A stretch of 64,000 nucleotides of DNA from NCBI RefSeq assembly GCF_029892095.1, contig NZ_JARZAE010000004.1:7750001-7814000 (forward strand), in the 5' to 3' direction. The translations under genes were made by a program, and so were the position numbers. The notes under the pieces are model-generated. The model saw only the letters and a list, made by a program, of their open reading frames with translations. It did not search any database and was not told the DNA's origin. The DNA is from Kitasatospora sp. MAP12-44. GTDB lineage: Bacteria > Actinomycetota > Actinomycetes > Streptomycetales > Streptomycetaceae. Of this stretch, positions 56,906-64,000 are shown piece by piece (position 1 is the stretch's first letter; each line of letters opens with the position of its first letter).

Positions 56906-59900
56906 GTGCCGGTCACCATCACCGCTGTCGACTGCACCGACCTGTTCGTCGGCACCGAGCACGCACCGCGCCAGGTGCTGCGGGTGGTCATCGAAGGCCC
57001 GCCCACCCCGGTCACCGTGCACGGAACGGGCGTGCGCGGTGAGGCGACCGGCACGGGTACGGTCGAAGTCCCGCTCGAACTGCCGGACGCCGCCGCACCG
57101 GGCACCGAGATCCCGGTCACCGTCACTGCGGGCGGGGCCCGCGCCGAGGCCGTCGTGACCGTCGCCGAGCCGGGCTGGACCATGTACCTGGTCTCGCACT
57201 TCCACTACGACCCGGTCTGGTGGAACACCCAGGCCGCCTACACCTCGCCCTGGGAGCTGCTCTGCGGCGACGCCACCACCCGGCCGCTCTGGGAGCGCAA
57301 CGGCTTCGCCCTGGTGGAGGCGCATCTCGAGCTGGCCCTGCGCGACCCGGTCTACAAGTTCGTGCTCGCCGAAGTCGACTACCTCAAGCCGTACTTCGAC
57401 CAGCACCCCGAGCGCCGCGCCGACCTGCGCCGACTGCTGGAGCGTGGCCAGGTCGAGCTGGTCGGCGGCACCTACAACGAGCCGAACACCAACCTGACCG
57501 GCGCCGAGACGACCATCCGCAACCTGGTGCACGGCATCGGCTACCAGCGCGACATCCTCGGCGGTGACCCGCAGACCGCCTGGCAGCTGGATGTGTTCGG
57601 CCACGACCCGCAGTTCCCCGGCTACGCGGCCGACGCCGGGCTGACCGGCAGCGCCTGGGCGCGCGGGCCGTTCCACCAGTGGGGCCCGATCCAGAAGAAC
57701 TTCCAGGTGGCCAAGGACGACGCCACCGTGATGCAGTTCCCCAGCGAGTTCGAGTGGATCGCGCCCTCGGGTCGCGGCGTGCTCACCCACTACATGCCCA
57801 ACCACTACTCGGCCGGCTGGTGGATGGACTCCTCCGCCGATCTCGCCACCGCCGAGGAGGCCGTCTACGCGCTGTACCGCAAGCTCAAGCCGGTCGGCGC
57901 GACCAGGAACCTGCTGCTGCCGGTGGGGACCGACTACACGCCGCCGAACAAGTGGGTCACCGAGATCCACCGCTCCTGGGCCGCCAAGTACCGCTGGCCG
58001 CGCTTCGTCTGCGCGATCCCGCGCGACTTCCTGAGCGCGGTCCGGGCCGAACTCGCCGCCACCGGGCGCCGACCGTGCCCGCAGACCCGCGACATGAACC
58101 CGGTCTACACCGGCAAGGACGTCTCCTACATCGACACCAAGCAGGCCCAACGGGCCGGCGAGGTCGCCGTGTTGGATGCCGAGAAGCTTGCCACCATCGC
58201 CGCTCTGCAGGGCCTCGGCAGCTATCCGCAGGCCGCCCTGGACAAGGCCTGGCGCCATCTCGCCTTTGGCGCCCACCACGACGCCGTCACCGGCTCGGAG
58301 TCCGACCAGGTCTACCTCGACCTGCTCGGCGGGTGGCGCGAGGCCCACGACCTCGCCGCCCGGGTGCGTGACACCGCGCTGGACGCGCTGGTCGGCCGGA
58401 TCGACACCACGGGGGAGGGGCAGGCCGTCGTGGTCACCAACACGCTCTCCTTCGACCGCTCCGGCACCGTCTCGGTCCGCCTTCCGGCGGACCTGGCGCA
58501 GGTCCGGGTGCTGGACGACACCGGTGTGCCGGTGGCCTGTGCGGTCGACCGCGGCACGCTGCACTTCCACGCCGAGGACGTACCGGCCCTGGGCTGGCGC
58601 ACCTGGCGGGTGGTTGACGGACTGTCAGATGCGCTGTGGCAGACCGGCGATGGCCTGACGATCGAGAACCGGCGCTACCGGGTCACCGCCGACCCCGAGC
58701 GCGGCGGTGGCCTGAGCAGCGTCCACGACAAGCTCCACGAGCGGGAGTTGATCCGGTCCGGCCAGGTCGGCAACGAGCTGCGGATGTACGAGGAGTACCC
58801 GCAGCACCCCGACTTCGGCGAGGGCCCCTGGCACCTGCTGCCCAAGGGCCCGGTGGTGGGCGCGCGGGAGAGCGCGGCTGCGGTGCGGCGTGAGGTGGGA
58901 CCGCTGGGCGAGCGGCTGCTCGTCACCGGCACCGTCGACGGCCTCCGCTACGAGCAGACCGTAACGCTGTGGCACGGCGTCGACCGCGTCGACTGCCGGA
59001 CCCGGGTGCTGGACCACGCCTGCGCCGACCGGCTGCTGCGCCTGCGCTTCCCGCTCGACCTGCCGGGCACGCTGCCGGTCAGCGAGGTCGCCGACGCGGT
59101 CGTCGGCCGCGGCTTCGGGCTGCCCGACGTGGATGTGGCCGAGGCTCCCTGGACCCTCGACAACCCCGCCAACACCTGGTTCGGCCTCAGCGCCACCGCC
59201 CGCGTCGCGCTCACCGCCCCGGACGGCGCTCCGCTCGGCGATCGCGCGCTCGGCGTCGCCGAGGTGGTCGTCCCCGACCCCGCTGCCGCCGCCGACGCCC
59301 GCGACCTGGTGGTGGCGCTCGCCGCGGTCGGCGTCACGGCGACCACCGCGAGCGCCGACCGGTCCCGCTACGGCTGGCTCGACGTCGACTCCAACCTGCC
59401 GGACTTCCGGATCATCCTGGGCGGCCCCGAAACCAACGCCGCAGCACGGGAGTTGCTGGAGCGGGTCGGCGCCGGCCCGGCGGACCTGCTGGCCGCTCGC
59501 GGCCGGGTCTGGGTGCCGGCCGAGAAGCCACTGACCGAGGTCTGGCAGCCGAACGCGGACCTGCGCGACCTGCGCGCGCTGCCCGCCCTGCTGGTCACCG
59601 ACCCTGCCGCGCTGGTGGCGGACCTCGACGACGCCCGGATCGAGGCCGTCTGCGCCGGTGAACTCCCCAGCTCCGAACGGCTGGTCGACCACACCGCCGC
59701 GCTGCTCAGCTACGGGCTGCCCGGCTTCGCCGTCGATCCCACCGGCGCCCTGCACCTCTCGCTGCTGCGCTCCTGCACCGGCTGGCCCTCGGGCGTCTGG
59801 ATCGACCCGCCGCGGCGCACCGCCCCGGATGGCTCCTCCTTCCAACTCCAGCACTGGACACATGAGTTCAGCTATGCGCTGGTCTCCGGGGAGGGAGACT

Positions 59901-61123
59901 GGCGAGCCCTGGCGCTGCCCTCGCAGGGCCAGGAGTTCAACCACGCGCTGCTCACCCGGCTGCTCCCGGCCGGCGACGGGCCGCTGCCGGCCACCCACTC
60001 CTGGCTGCGGGTCGAGCCGGCGCGCGCGGTGCGGCTGGGAGCCCTCAAGCCGACCGGCAACCCGATGGCCGCCGGTTCGGCGGAGTTCGTCGACCCGGCG
60101 GGCGGGGTGACGCTGCGGCTGGTGGAGTCGACCGGTCTGGGGGGCACCGCCCGGCTGGGCGGCGCGCTGCGGCTCGGCCTGCTGCGCTGGGCCGATCTGC
60201 TCGAACAGCCGCAGGTGCCGGCTGTGGAGGCGGCCGAGGCCGGCGACCGGGAGCTCACGCTGACGGGTGCCCAGGTCGCCACGCTGCTCGCCACGCCGTT
60301 CGAGGCCATGACCGGCGGCAGGCCGCTCGGTCCGGTCCGCGAGATCGCCCAACCCGTCTACGCCCGCTACTGGTTGCACAACCGAGGTCCCGCACCGCTG
60401 GGCTATCTGCCGGTCTCGGTCGGCGTCAGCCCGGGCTTGCTGACCGCCCGGAGCGGCGAGCCTCTGGAGCTGTCCGCCGTGCTCGCCTCGCACCTGCGCG
60501 ACGCCGCGGTGGAGGGCACCGCCGAGGTGATCGCGCCCGAGGGCTGGCAGGTCGGGCCCCGGCGCCGTCCCTACCGGCTGGCGGCCGGTGGACACGTCCG
60601 CTTCCCGGTCACCGTGACCCCGGCCGCCGACGCGCAGCCGGGCCTCTACTTCGTCGCCGTGCGCACCGAGTACGCGGGGCAGCAGGTCGAGGACGTGGCG
60701 ACCGTCGCGGTCGGCGACCTGCCCGAGCTGCTGCCGGTCGGCGGCGCACTCCCGGACGGCTGGAGCCAGGCCCAGGGCAGCAAGGCGGCGACCGGGCGCG
60801 ACACCGGCCTGACGGTCGAGGTCGCGGACACGTCCGTGCGGGTGGCGCCCGGTGGGCGGGCCGAGCTGGTGGTCGTGCTGATCAACCGGACGCGCGGCGA
60901 GATCCGCGGCGAGCTGCAGACGGTCTCCCCGTGGGGCAGCTGGCAGGTGGTCGGCGAGCCGGTGCGCGGCTTCGCGCTGGCGCCGGGGGAGCGGCAGACG
61001 GTGGCCTTCGCGATCGCGCCGCCGCCGGACGCCGATCCGGGCGTCTCGTGGGCGGTCACCAAGGTCATGTGGTTCGGCCGCTGCCAGTACGCGCCCACCG
61101 TCGAGTTGGTGGTCGCGCCATGA
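56906..61123 (+). CDS. GH38 alpha-mannosidase with C-terminal NEW3-like domain
   Basis: 1405 aa from GTG 56906. A beta-rich N-terminal domain (about 1-90) precedes the GH38 barrel: metal site His98/His100/Asp102 in VSHFHYDPVWW, nucleophile Asp229 in WQLDVFGHDPQ, and the HHDAVTGSESDQVYLDL element near residue 460. A beta-sandwich part follows; the last 170 residues include a NPCBM/NEW3-like module (QPGLYFVAVRTEYAGQQVEDVA). No signal peptide, so it probably acts on cytosolic or imported glycans. Stop overlaps the next start (ATGA). A 7-bp tandem repeat lies in the leader. Confidence 0.9.
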   Translation: MPVTITAVDCTDLFVGTEHAPRQVLRVVIEGPPTPVTVHGTGVRGEATGTGTVEVPLELPDAAAPGTEIPVTVTAGGARAEAVVTVAEPGWTMYLVSHFHYDPVWWNTQAAYTSPWELLCGDATTRPLWERNGFALVEAHLELALRDPVYKFVLAEVDYLKPYFDQHPERRADLRRLLERGQVELVGGTYNEPNTNLTGAETTIRNLVHGIGYQRDILGGDPQTAWQLDVFGHDPQFPGYAADAGLTGSAWARGPFHQWGPIQKNFQVAKDDATVMQFPSEFEWIAPSGRGVLTHYMPNHYSAGWWMDSSADLATAEEAVYALYRKLKPVGATRNLLLPVGTDYTPPNKWVTEIHRSWAAKYRWPRFVCAIPRDFLSAVRAELAATGRRPCPQTRDMNPVYTGKDVSYIDTKQAQRAGEVAVLDAEKLATIAALQGLGSYPQAALDKAWRHLAFGAHHDAVTGSESDQVYLDLLGGWREAHDLAARVRDTALDALVGRIDTTGEGQAVVVTNTLSFDRSGTVSVRLPADLAQVRVLDDTGVPVACAVDRGTLHFHAEDVPALGWRTWRVVDGLSDALWQTGDGLTIENRRYRVTADPERGGGLSSVHDKLHERELIRSGQVGNELRMYEEYPQHPDFGEGPWHLLPKGPVVGARESAAAVRREVGPLGERLLVTGTVDGLRYEQTVTLWHGVDRVDCRTRVLDHACADRLLRLRFPLDLPGTLPVSEVADAVVGRGFGLPDVDVAEAPWTLDNPANTWFGLSATARVALTAPDGAPLGDRALGVAEVVVPDPAAAADARDLVVALAAVGVTATTASADRSRYGWLDVDSNLPDFRIILGGPETNAAARELLERVGAGPADLLAARGRVWVPAEKPLTEVWQPNADLRDLRALPALLVTDPAALVADLDDARIEAVCAGELPSSERLVDHTAALLSYGLPGFAVDPTGALHLSLLRSCTGWPSGVWIDPPRRTAPDGSSFQLQHWTHEFSYALVSGEGDWRALALPSQGQEFNHALLTRLLPAGDGPLPATHSWLRVEPARAVRLGALKPTGNPMAAGSAEFVDPAGGVTLRLVESTGLGGTARLGGALRLGLLRWADLLEQPQVPAVEAAEAGDRELTLTGAQVATLLATPFEAMTGGRPLGPVREIAQPVYARYWLHNRGPAPLGYLPVSVGVSPGLLTARSGEPLELSAVLASHLRDAAVEGTAEVIAPEGWQVGPRRRPYRLAAGGHVRFPVTVTPAADAQPGLYFVAVRTEYAGQQVEDVATVAVGDLPELLPVGGALPDGWSQAQGSKAATGRDTGLTVEVADTSVRVAPGGRAELVVVLINRTRGEIRGELQTVSPWGSWQVVGEPVRGFALAPGERQTVAFAIAPPPDADPGVSWAVTKVMWFGRCQYAPTVELVVAP

Positions 61124-61887
61124 GCGCGCAGCACGGCGTGAGCGCACCGCCAGGCGTGCTCGGCCTGCTTGACGGGCGTCCGCTGCCGCGGGCCGAGCTC
61201 GACCGCCGGCTGCTCACCCTGCGCCAGGGCCCGCGCGCCTCGGCGCTGCCCGCGCCCGGCAGCGCCGAGGACCGCCAACTGACCCGCTGGGTCGCCCAGG
61301 TGCTGCTGACCGAGGAGCTCTGCCGCGCCGAGGCCACCGCGCGCGGCCTGGACTGCGCCGCCACCCCGCCCGTGCGCCTGGACCAGCGGGCGGCGGTCGA
61401 GCTGGGCTCGATCGCCGCGGCCGCCTACGAGGGCAGCGCGGCCGTCCGGGCCGTCTTCGCCGCGGTGACCGCCGAGGTCGGGCCCACCACGGCGGAGACC
61501 ACCGCCTACCTCGCGGCGCTCGCCGCCACTCGCCGGCAGCCCTCGACCCGCTGGCAACTCAGCACGCCCGACGGGGACTTCGAGGCAGACCCGGCCACCC
61601 TCCCGGCCGACCTGGCGGCCGCACTGCGCAGCGCGCCCCCGGGCGAGAGCGTCACCGTCGGGGCGTGGACGGCGACCCTGCTCGACCCGCACCCCGACCC
61701 CGTCCCCGACTCCGCCCCGGTCCCTGTCTCCGACTCCGCCGACCCGGCCGAGCATCTGCGCGGCTGTGCCCAGCGGATCGCCTTCGTCCGCTGGCTCGAC
61801 CGCGCCCGCGCCGAACGCCTCACCCTGGTACCGGGTTTGGAGCACCCCGGTGACCCGGCCCAGCCCGACAACCACCATCGGCACTGA
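61120..61887 (+). CDS. Parvulin/SurA-like protein coupled to the mannosidase
   Basis: 255 aa from ATG 61120, overlapping the mannosidase stop by 4 nt (ATGA). The N-terminal GVLGLLDGRPLPRAELDRRL resembles the start of SurA/PrsA-type chaperones (a NGxPIxRxELD pattern), and the protein has a helix-rich middle, an Asp/Pro-rich linker (DPHPDPVPDSAPVPVSDSAD) and a His-ending tail. No signal peptide and no clear peptidyl-prolyl isomerase active site, so the resemblance is only partial. Translational coupling suggests a job linked to the mannosidase. I do not recognise a named family with certainty. Confidence 0.6.
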   Translation: MSAQHGVSAPPGVLGLLDGRPLPRAELDRRLLTLRQGPRASALPAPGSAEDRQLTRWVAQVLLTEELCRAEATARGLDCAATPPVRLDQRAAVELGSIAAAAYEGSAAVRAVFAAVTAEVGPTTAETTAYLAALAATRRQPSTRWQLSTPDGDFEADPATLPADLAAALRSAPPGESVTVGAWTATLLDPHPDPVPDSAPVPVSDSADPAEHLRGCAQRIAFVRWLDRARAERLTLVPGLEHPGDPAQPDNHHRH

Positions 61888-61926
61888 GCACTGAGCACTG
61901 AGCGGTGAGCCCGGGCGGACCAGTGG

Positions 61927-62598
61927 TCAGGGCGCCGCAGTCGTCGTGCGGACCGGGAAGCCGATGGCGGTCGCCACGGCGGCGACCGCCGCGAAGTCCG
62001 CCGACGGGTCGAGAGCGGCGACGGTCTGCGGGGCGAGTGGGAGGCCGGCGAGCACCGACGCCACCGCAGGGCGGTCGATCGGACGGCCGAAGTACGCCGA
62101 GGCGTACTCCGCGTACGCCTCGGCGCCGCCGTCGGCCAGCAGGTCGAACAGCCACTCCGCGCCGTCCGAGTCCCCGTCCTCGAAGACCACGGCACCGCAT
62201 CGCCACGCGGTGTCCCCGGTCTCGCGCCAGGCGCAGACGGTCGCGTCGAAGAAGTCGTCGAACTGGAATGCCGGTTCGCCGGCGTAGCGCGCGAGCGAGG
62301 CCGGAAGCCCGTCGAGCAGCCCCGGCCAGTGGGCGCGGGGCTGCTCGCGCCACGGAGTGGCGTCGCACTCGTGGTCGAAGCCGTAGAGGAACACCCCGGC
62401 CGGGTCGAACGCGAGAGCGTACTGGTCTCCCGAGCCGTTCTCCATCGTGGCCAGCGCCACCCCGTCACGCCAGGCGGGCTCGAAGGTGTGGGTCGGAGCG
62501 TGCGGGTCGAGTACGGCGTCGAGCACGGCGAAGGCCCGGCAGCGCTCCAGGAGTACGGCGGGTGCGGGCAGGACGGCGATGAGGTCGTGGACGGTCAC
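61927..62598 (-). CDS. Protein of unknown function, 223 aa
   Basis: Starts at GTG 62598 without a clear ribosome binding site. Mixed alpha/beta composition, rich in Trp, Phe and Asp. Segments such as WRDGVALATMENGSGDQYALAF, YGFDHECDATPW and FQFDDFFDATVCAWRETGD recall small globular proteins of the SUKH/immunity type, but no match is certain. No signal peptide or membrane segment. Same strand as the membrane-anchored hydrolase gene upstream, 47 bp away. Confidence 0.6.
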   Translation of the reverse strand: MTVHDLIAVLPAPAVLLERCRAFAVLDAVLDPHAPTHTFEPAWRDGVALATMENGSGDQYALAFDPAGVFLYGFDHECDATPWREQPRAHWPGLLDGLPASLARYAGEPAFQFDDFFDATVCAWRETGDTAWRCGAVVFEDGDSDGAEWLFDLLADGGAEAYAEYASAYFGRPIDRPAVASVLAGLPLAPQTVAALDPSADFAAVAAVATAIGFPVRTTTAAP

Positions 62599-62645
62599 GA
62601 CACTGATTCAACAGCCCGCCACTGACAGGATTTACGACATCACCG

Positions 62646-64000
62646 TCAGGGCAGCAGCAGGCCCCAGTAGAGGGCCCACGGGACGAACACCGCGCCGGCT
62701 GCCAGCAGTAGGCCGAGCCGGGTCCGCTCCGACCAGGACAGCACAGGGCGGGAGCGCCGCCAGGCGATCGCGGTGCAGCCGGCGGCCACCACCGTGACTA
62801 CCGCCAGGCACTGGGCGGCGAGCCAGGGCAGCGGTCGGCCCAGGAGCACCGGTCCGATCAGGTTGGCGGCCGTCAGCACGGAGAAGAGCAGGTAACCGAG
62901 CGTTCCCACGGTGGCCGCCAACCCGGCTCCGGCGAGCCAGCGGGCCGGGCGGCCCAGCGGCGCGGGGCGCCGGCCACCGCGCAGCATCCGCACCGCGCCG
63001 ACCAGCGGGTATCCGGCGAAGCCGGCGGCGAACAGCAGCAGCGCCGCGAGTTGCAGCCAGGGCGACTCGTATCCGCGCAGCGGGGCGAGCGCCTGACTCT
63101 GCCGGTCCTGCGGCGGAGCCGGGTCGACGCTGGCCGGCGGCAGGACGCCGCCGTTGCCCAGCCGCCGGATCCAGGAGCTCTCGTAGTCGGCGTAGTCGGC
63201 CGGCAGGGTGGAGGGCCGGTCGAAGCCGCCGTCGGCGGTCAGGTTGAGGTTGTGGCGGACTCCCGGCACGAAGTGGATCGTGTAGTGCGTGTTGCCACCC
63301 CGGTCCAGTGCCTGCCGGATGAGCTGCGAGCTCTCCGCAGGGGCGGCCTCGCGGTCCAGGTCCCCCCAGAGGGCCAGCACCGGCTGGTGGACCTGCTCCC
63401 AGGCGGGCAGCGGGTCGTAGTCGGCCTCCGGGAACAGCCCCGCCCCGACCAGCTGCCGGGTGGAGGTGTTCTGCAGGGTGCTCAGCAGGGAGCCGGACAC
63501 CTGGTGGTGACGGAGGAACTCGCCGTAGGCCCAGGCCTGTTGCTGGGCGGGAGTGAGTCCGACCGCGCCGGCGGTGATCAGGAACGCCACGTCGGCGGAG
63601 CGGCCGGCGGCGAGCGAGGCAGGCCATGCTCCCTCGGAGAGCCCCCAGAGTCCGACCCGTCCGCGGTCGACGTCCGGGCGCTGCTGGAGCAGGTGGAGGG
63701 CGGCGAGCGCGTCGCCGGCGAGCAGCGAGTAGTCCCGGTGGATCGTCGAGTAGCCTGCCGTCCGCTTGTCGTAGATGAGGGTGACCACCCCGTGGCGCGC
63801 GTACGCCTCCGCGGCCGTCCGCAGCTCCGCCCGCCCGCCGGGCCCCGCCCCCGGCAGCATCACCAGCCCCGGGTGGACGCCGGCCGCTCCCCGCGCGGCC
63901 GGCGCCACCACTGTTCCGTGCAACGCGATGCCGCCGACCCCCGCGAAGGAGACCTCGGTGGCCACCACACCGGCGGGCACACCGGCGGGAGCGGCCGCCG
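62646..64000 (-). CDS. Alpha/beta hydrolase with C-terminal membrane domain, 5' end outside the window
   Basis: At least 444 aa; the frame stays open past 63980 to the window edge (AAAPAGVPAGV), so the true N-terminus, probably with a signal peptide, lies outside. Serine hydrolase triad: Ser in WGLSEGAW, Asp in LWGDLDREAAP, His in PGVRHNLNL. The hydrolase domain covers about the first 280 residues and is followed by a C-terminal part with four or five transmembrane helices (YESPWLQLAALLLFAAG, GLAATVGTLGYLLFS, CLAVVTVVAAGCTAI, LGLLLAAGAVFVPWALYWG). The catalytic domain is probably outside the cell. Substrate unknown. Confidence 0.8.
   Translation of the reverse strand, partial: AAAPAGVPAGVVATEVSFAGVGGIALHGTVVAPAARGAAGVHPGLVMLPGAGPGGRAELRTAAEAYARHGVVTLIYDKRTAGYSTIHRDYSLLAGDALAALHLLQQRPDVDRGRVGLWGLSEGAWPASLAAGRSADVAFLITAGAVGLTPAQQQAWAYGEFLRHHQVSGSLLSTLQNTSTRQLVGAGLFPEADYDPLPAWEQVHQPVLALWGDLDREAAPAESSQLIRQALDRGGNTHYTIHFVPGVRHNLNLTADGGFDRPSTLPADYADYESSWIRRLGNGGVLPPASVDPAPPQDRQSQALAPLRGYESPWLQLAALLLFAAGFAGYPLVGAVRMLRGGRRPAPLGRPARWLAGAGLAATVGTLGYLLFSVLTAANLIGPVLLGRPLPWLAAQCLAVVTVVAAGCTAIAWRRSRPVLSWSERTRLGLLLAAGAVFVPWALYWGLLLP

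Noticed and set aside
1..64000. tRNA/rRNA genes, CRISPR arrays, insertion sequences, prophage genes
   Set aside because: No cloverleaf-like or rRNA sequence, no regular spacer-repeat array, and no transposase, integrase or phage structural protein was recognised by reading; a dedicated search could still reveal small degenerate elements.

Overview
The window is very GC-rich DNA (roughly 70% or more by eye) from a streptomycete-type actinomycete (Streptomyces, Kitasatospora or a relative). Support for this: GTG/TTG starts, tight ATGA/TGATG gene overlaps, leaderless promoters, a mycothiol-type isomerase, mutAB-meaB, murT-gatD, a SARP regulator with a rare TTA codon, and a ureABCFGD operon without ureE. 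No tRNA, rRNA, CRISPR array, insertion sequence or phage gene was seen. Identifications come from reading motifs, not from database searches.

Left part (1-13.3 kb): two small secreted or exported proteins, a GNAT acetyltransferase and a secreted DUF6299-like protein lead to a class I lanthipeptide operon on the minus strand: precursor lanA (6315-6172), dehydratase lanB and cyclase lanC. A hairpin with a T-rich tail separates lanA from lanBC. No dedicated protease or ABC transporter gene is visible, but a type I signal peptidase gene is divergent from lanA. The lanA promoter carries direct repeats (GATCAACGNNGAATCAACG) that recur in front of the secreted protein cut by the left window edge, which suggests co-regulation. 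Next come marR/SDR around a palindromic operator, a mycothiol-dependent isomerase-like protein, and an MFS exporter divergent from an ATP-grasp ligase.

Metal and central metabolism (13.3-22.4 kb): an M-box (Mg2+) riboswitch, a 26-codon upstream ORF, an NRAMP protein with a D-N-D-A motif in TM1 that fits a Mg2+ carrier, and mgtC form a probable magnesium unit. A type II thioesterase and the methylmalonyl-CoA mutase operon (mutA-mutB-meaB) follow.

Middle (22.4-41.1 kb): SnoaL-like protein/TetR pair; two HAD hydrolase paralogues sharing a duplicated leaderless promoter around a broken CYTH gene; XRE regulator, zinc-ribbon protein and degenerate terpene cyclase; NAD(P)-binding protein; katG; phosphoribosyltransferase; urease operon; a polytopic membrane protein; CtaG; and 6-phosphofructokinase.

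Right part (41.1-64 kb): gatD-murT for peptidoglycan amidation, an ACT-GNAT protein, a PLP decarboxylase, a membrane-anchored protein with 14 regularly spaced cysteines, a GNAT, a phosphodiesterase-like hydrolase, an FAD/NAD(P) protein divergent from a TTA-containing SARP, an RDD protein, a small acidic protein, asnB, DoxX-like and DUF4383-like membrane proteins, mtnP, a large GH38 alpha-mannosidase coupled to a parvulin/SurA-like protein, an unknown protein and a membrane-anchored alpha/beta hydrolase running off the right edge.
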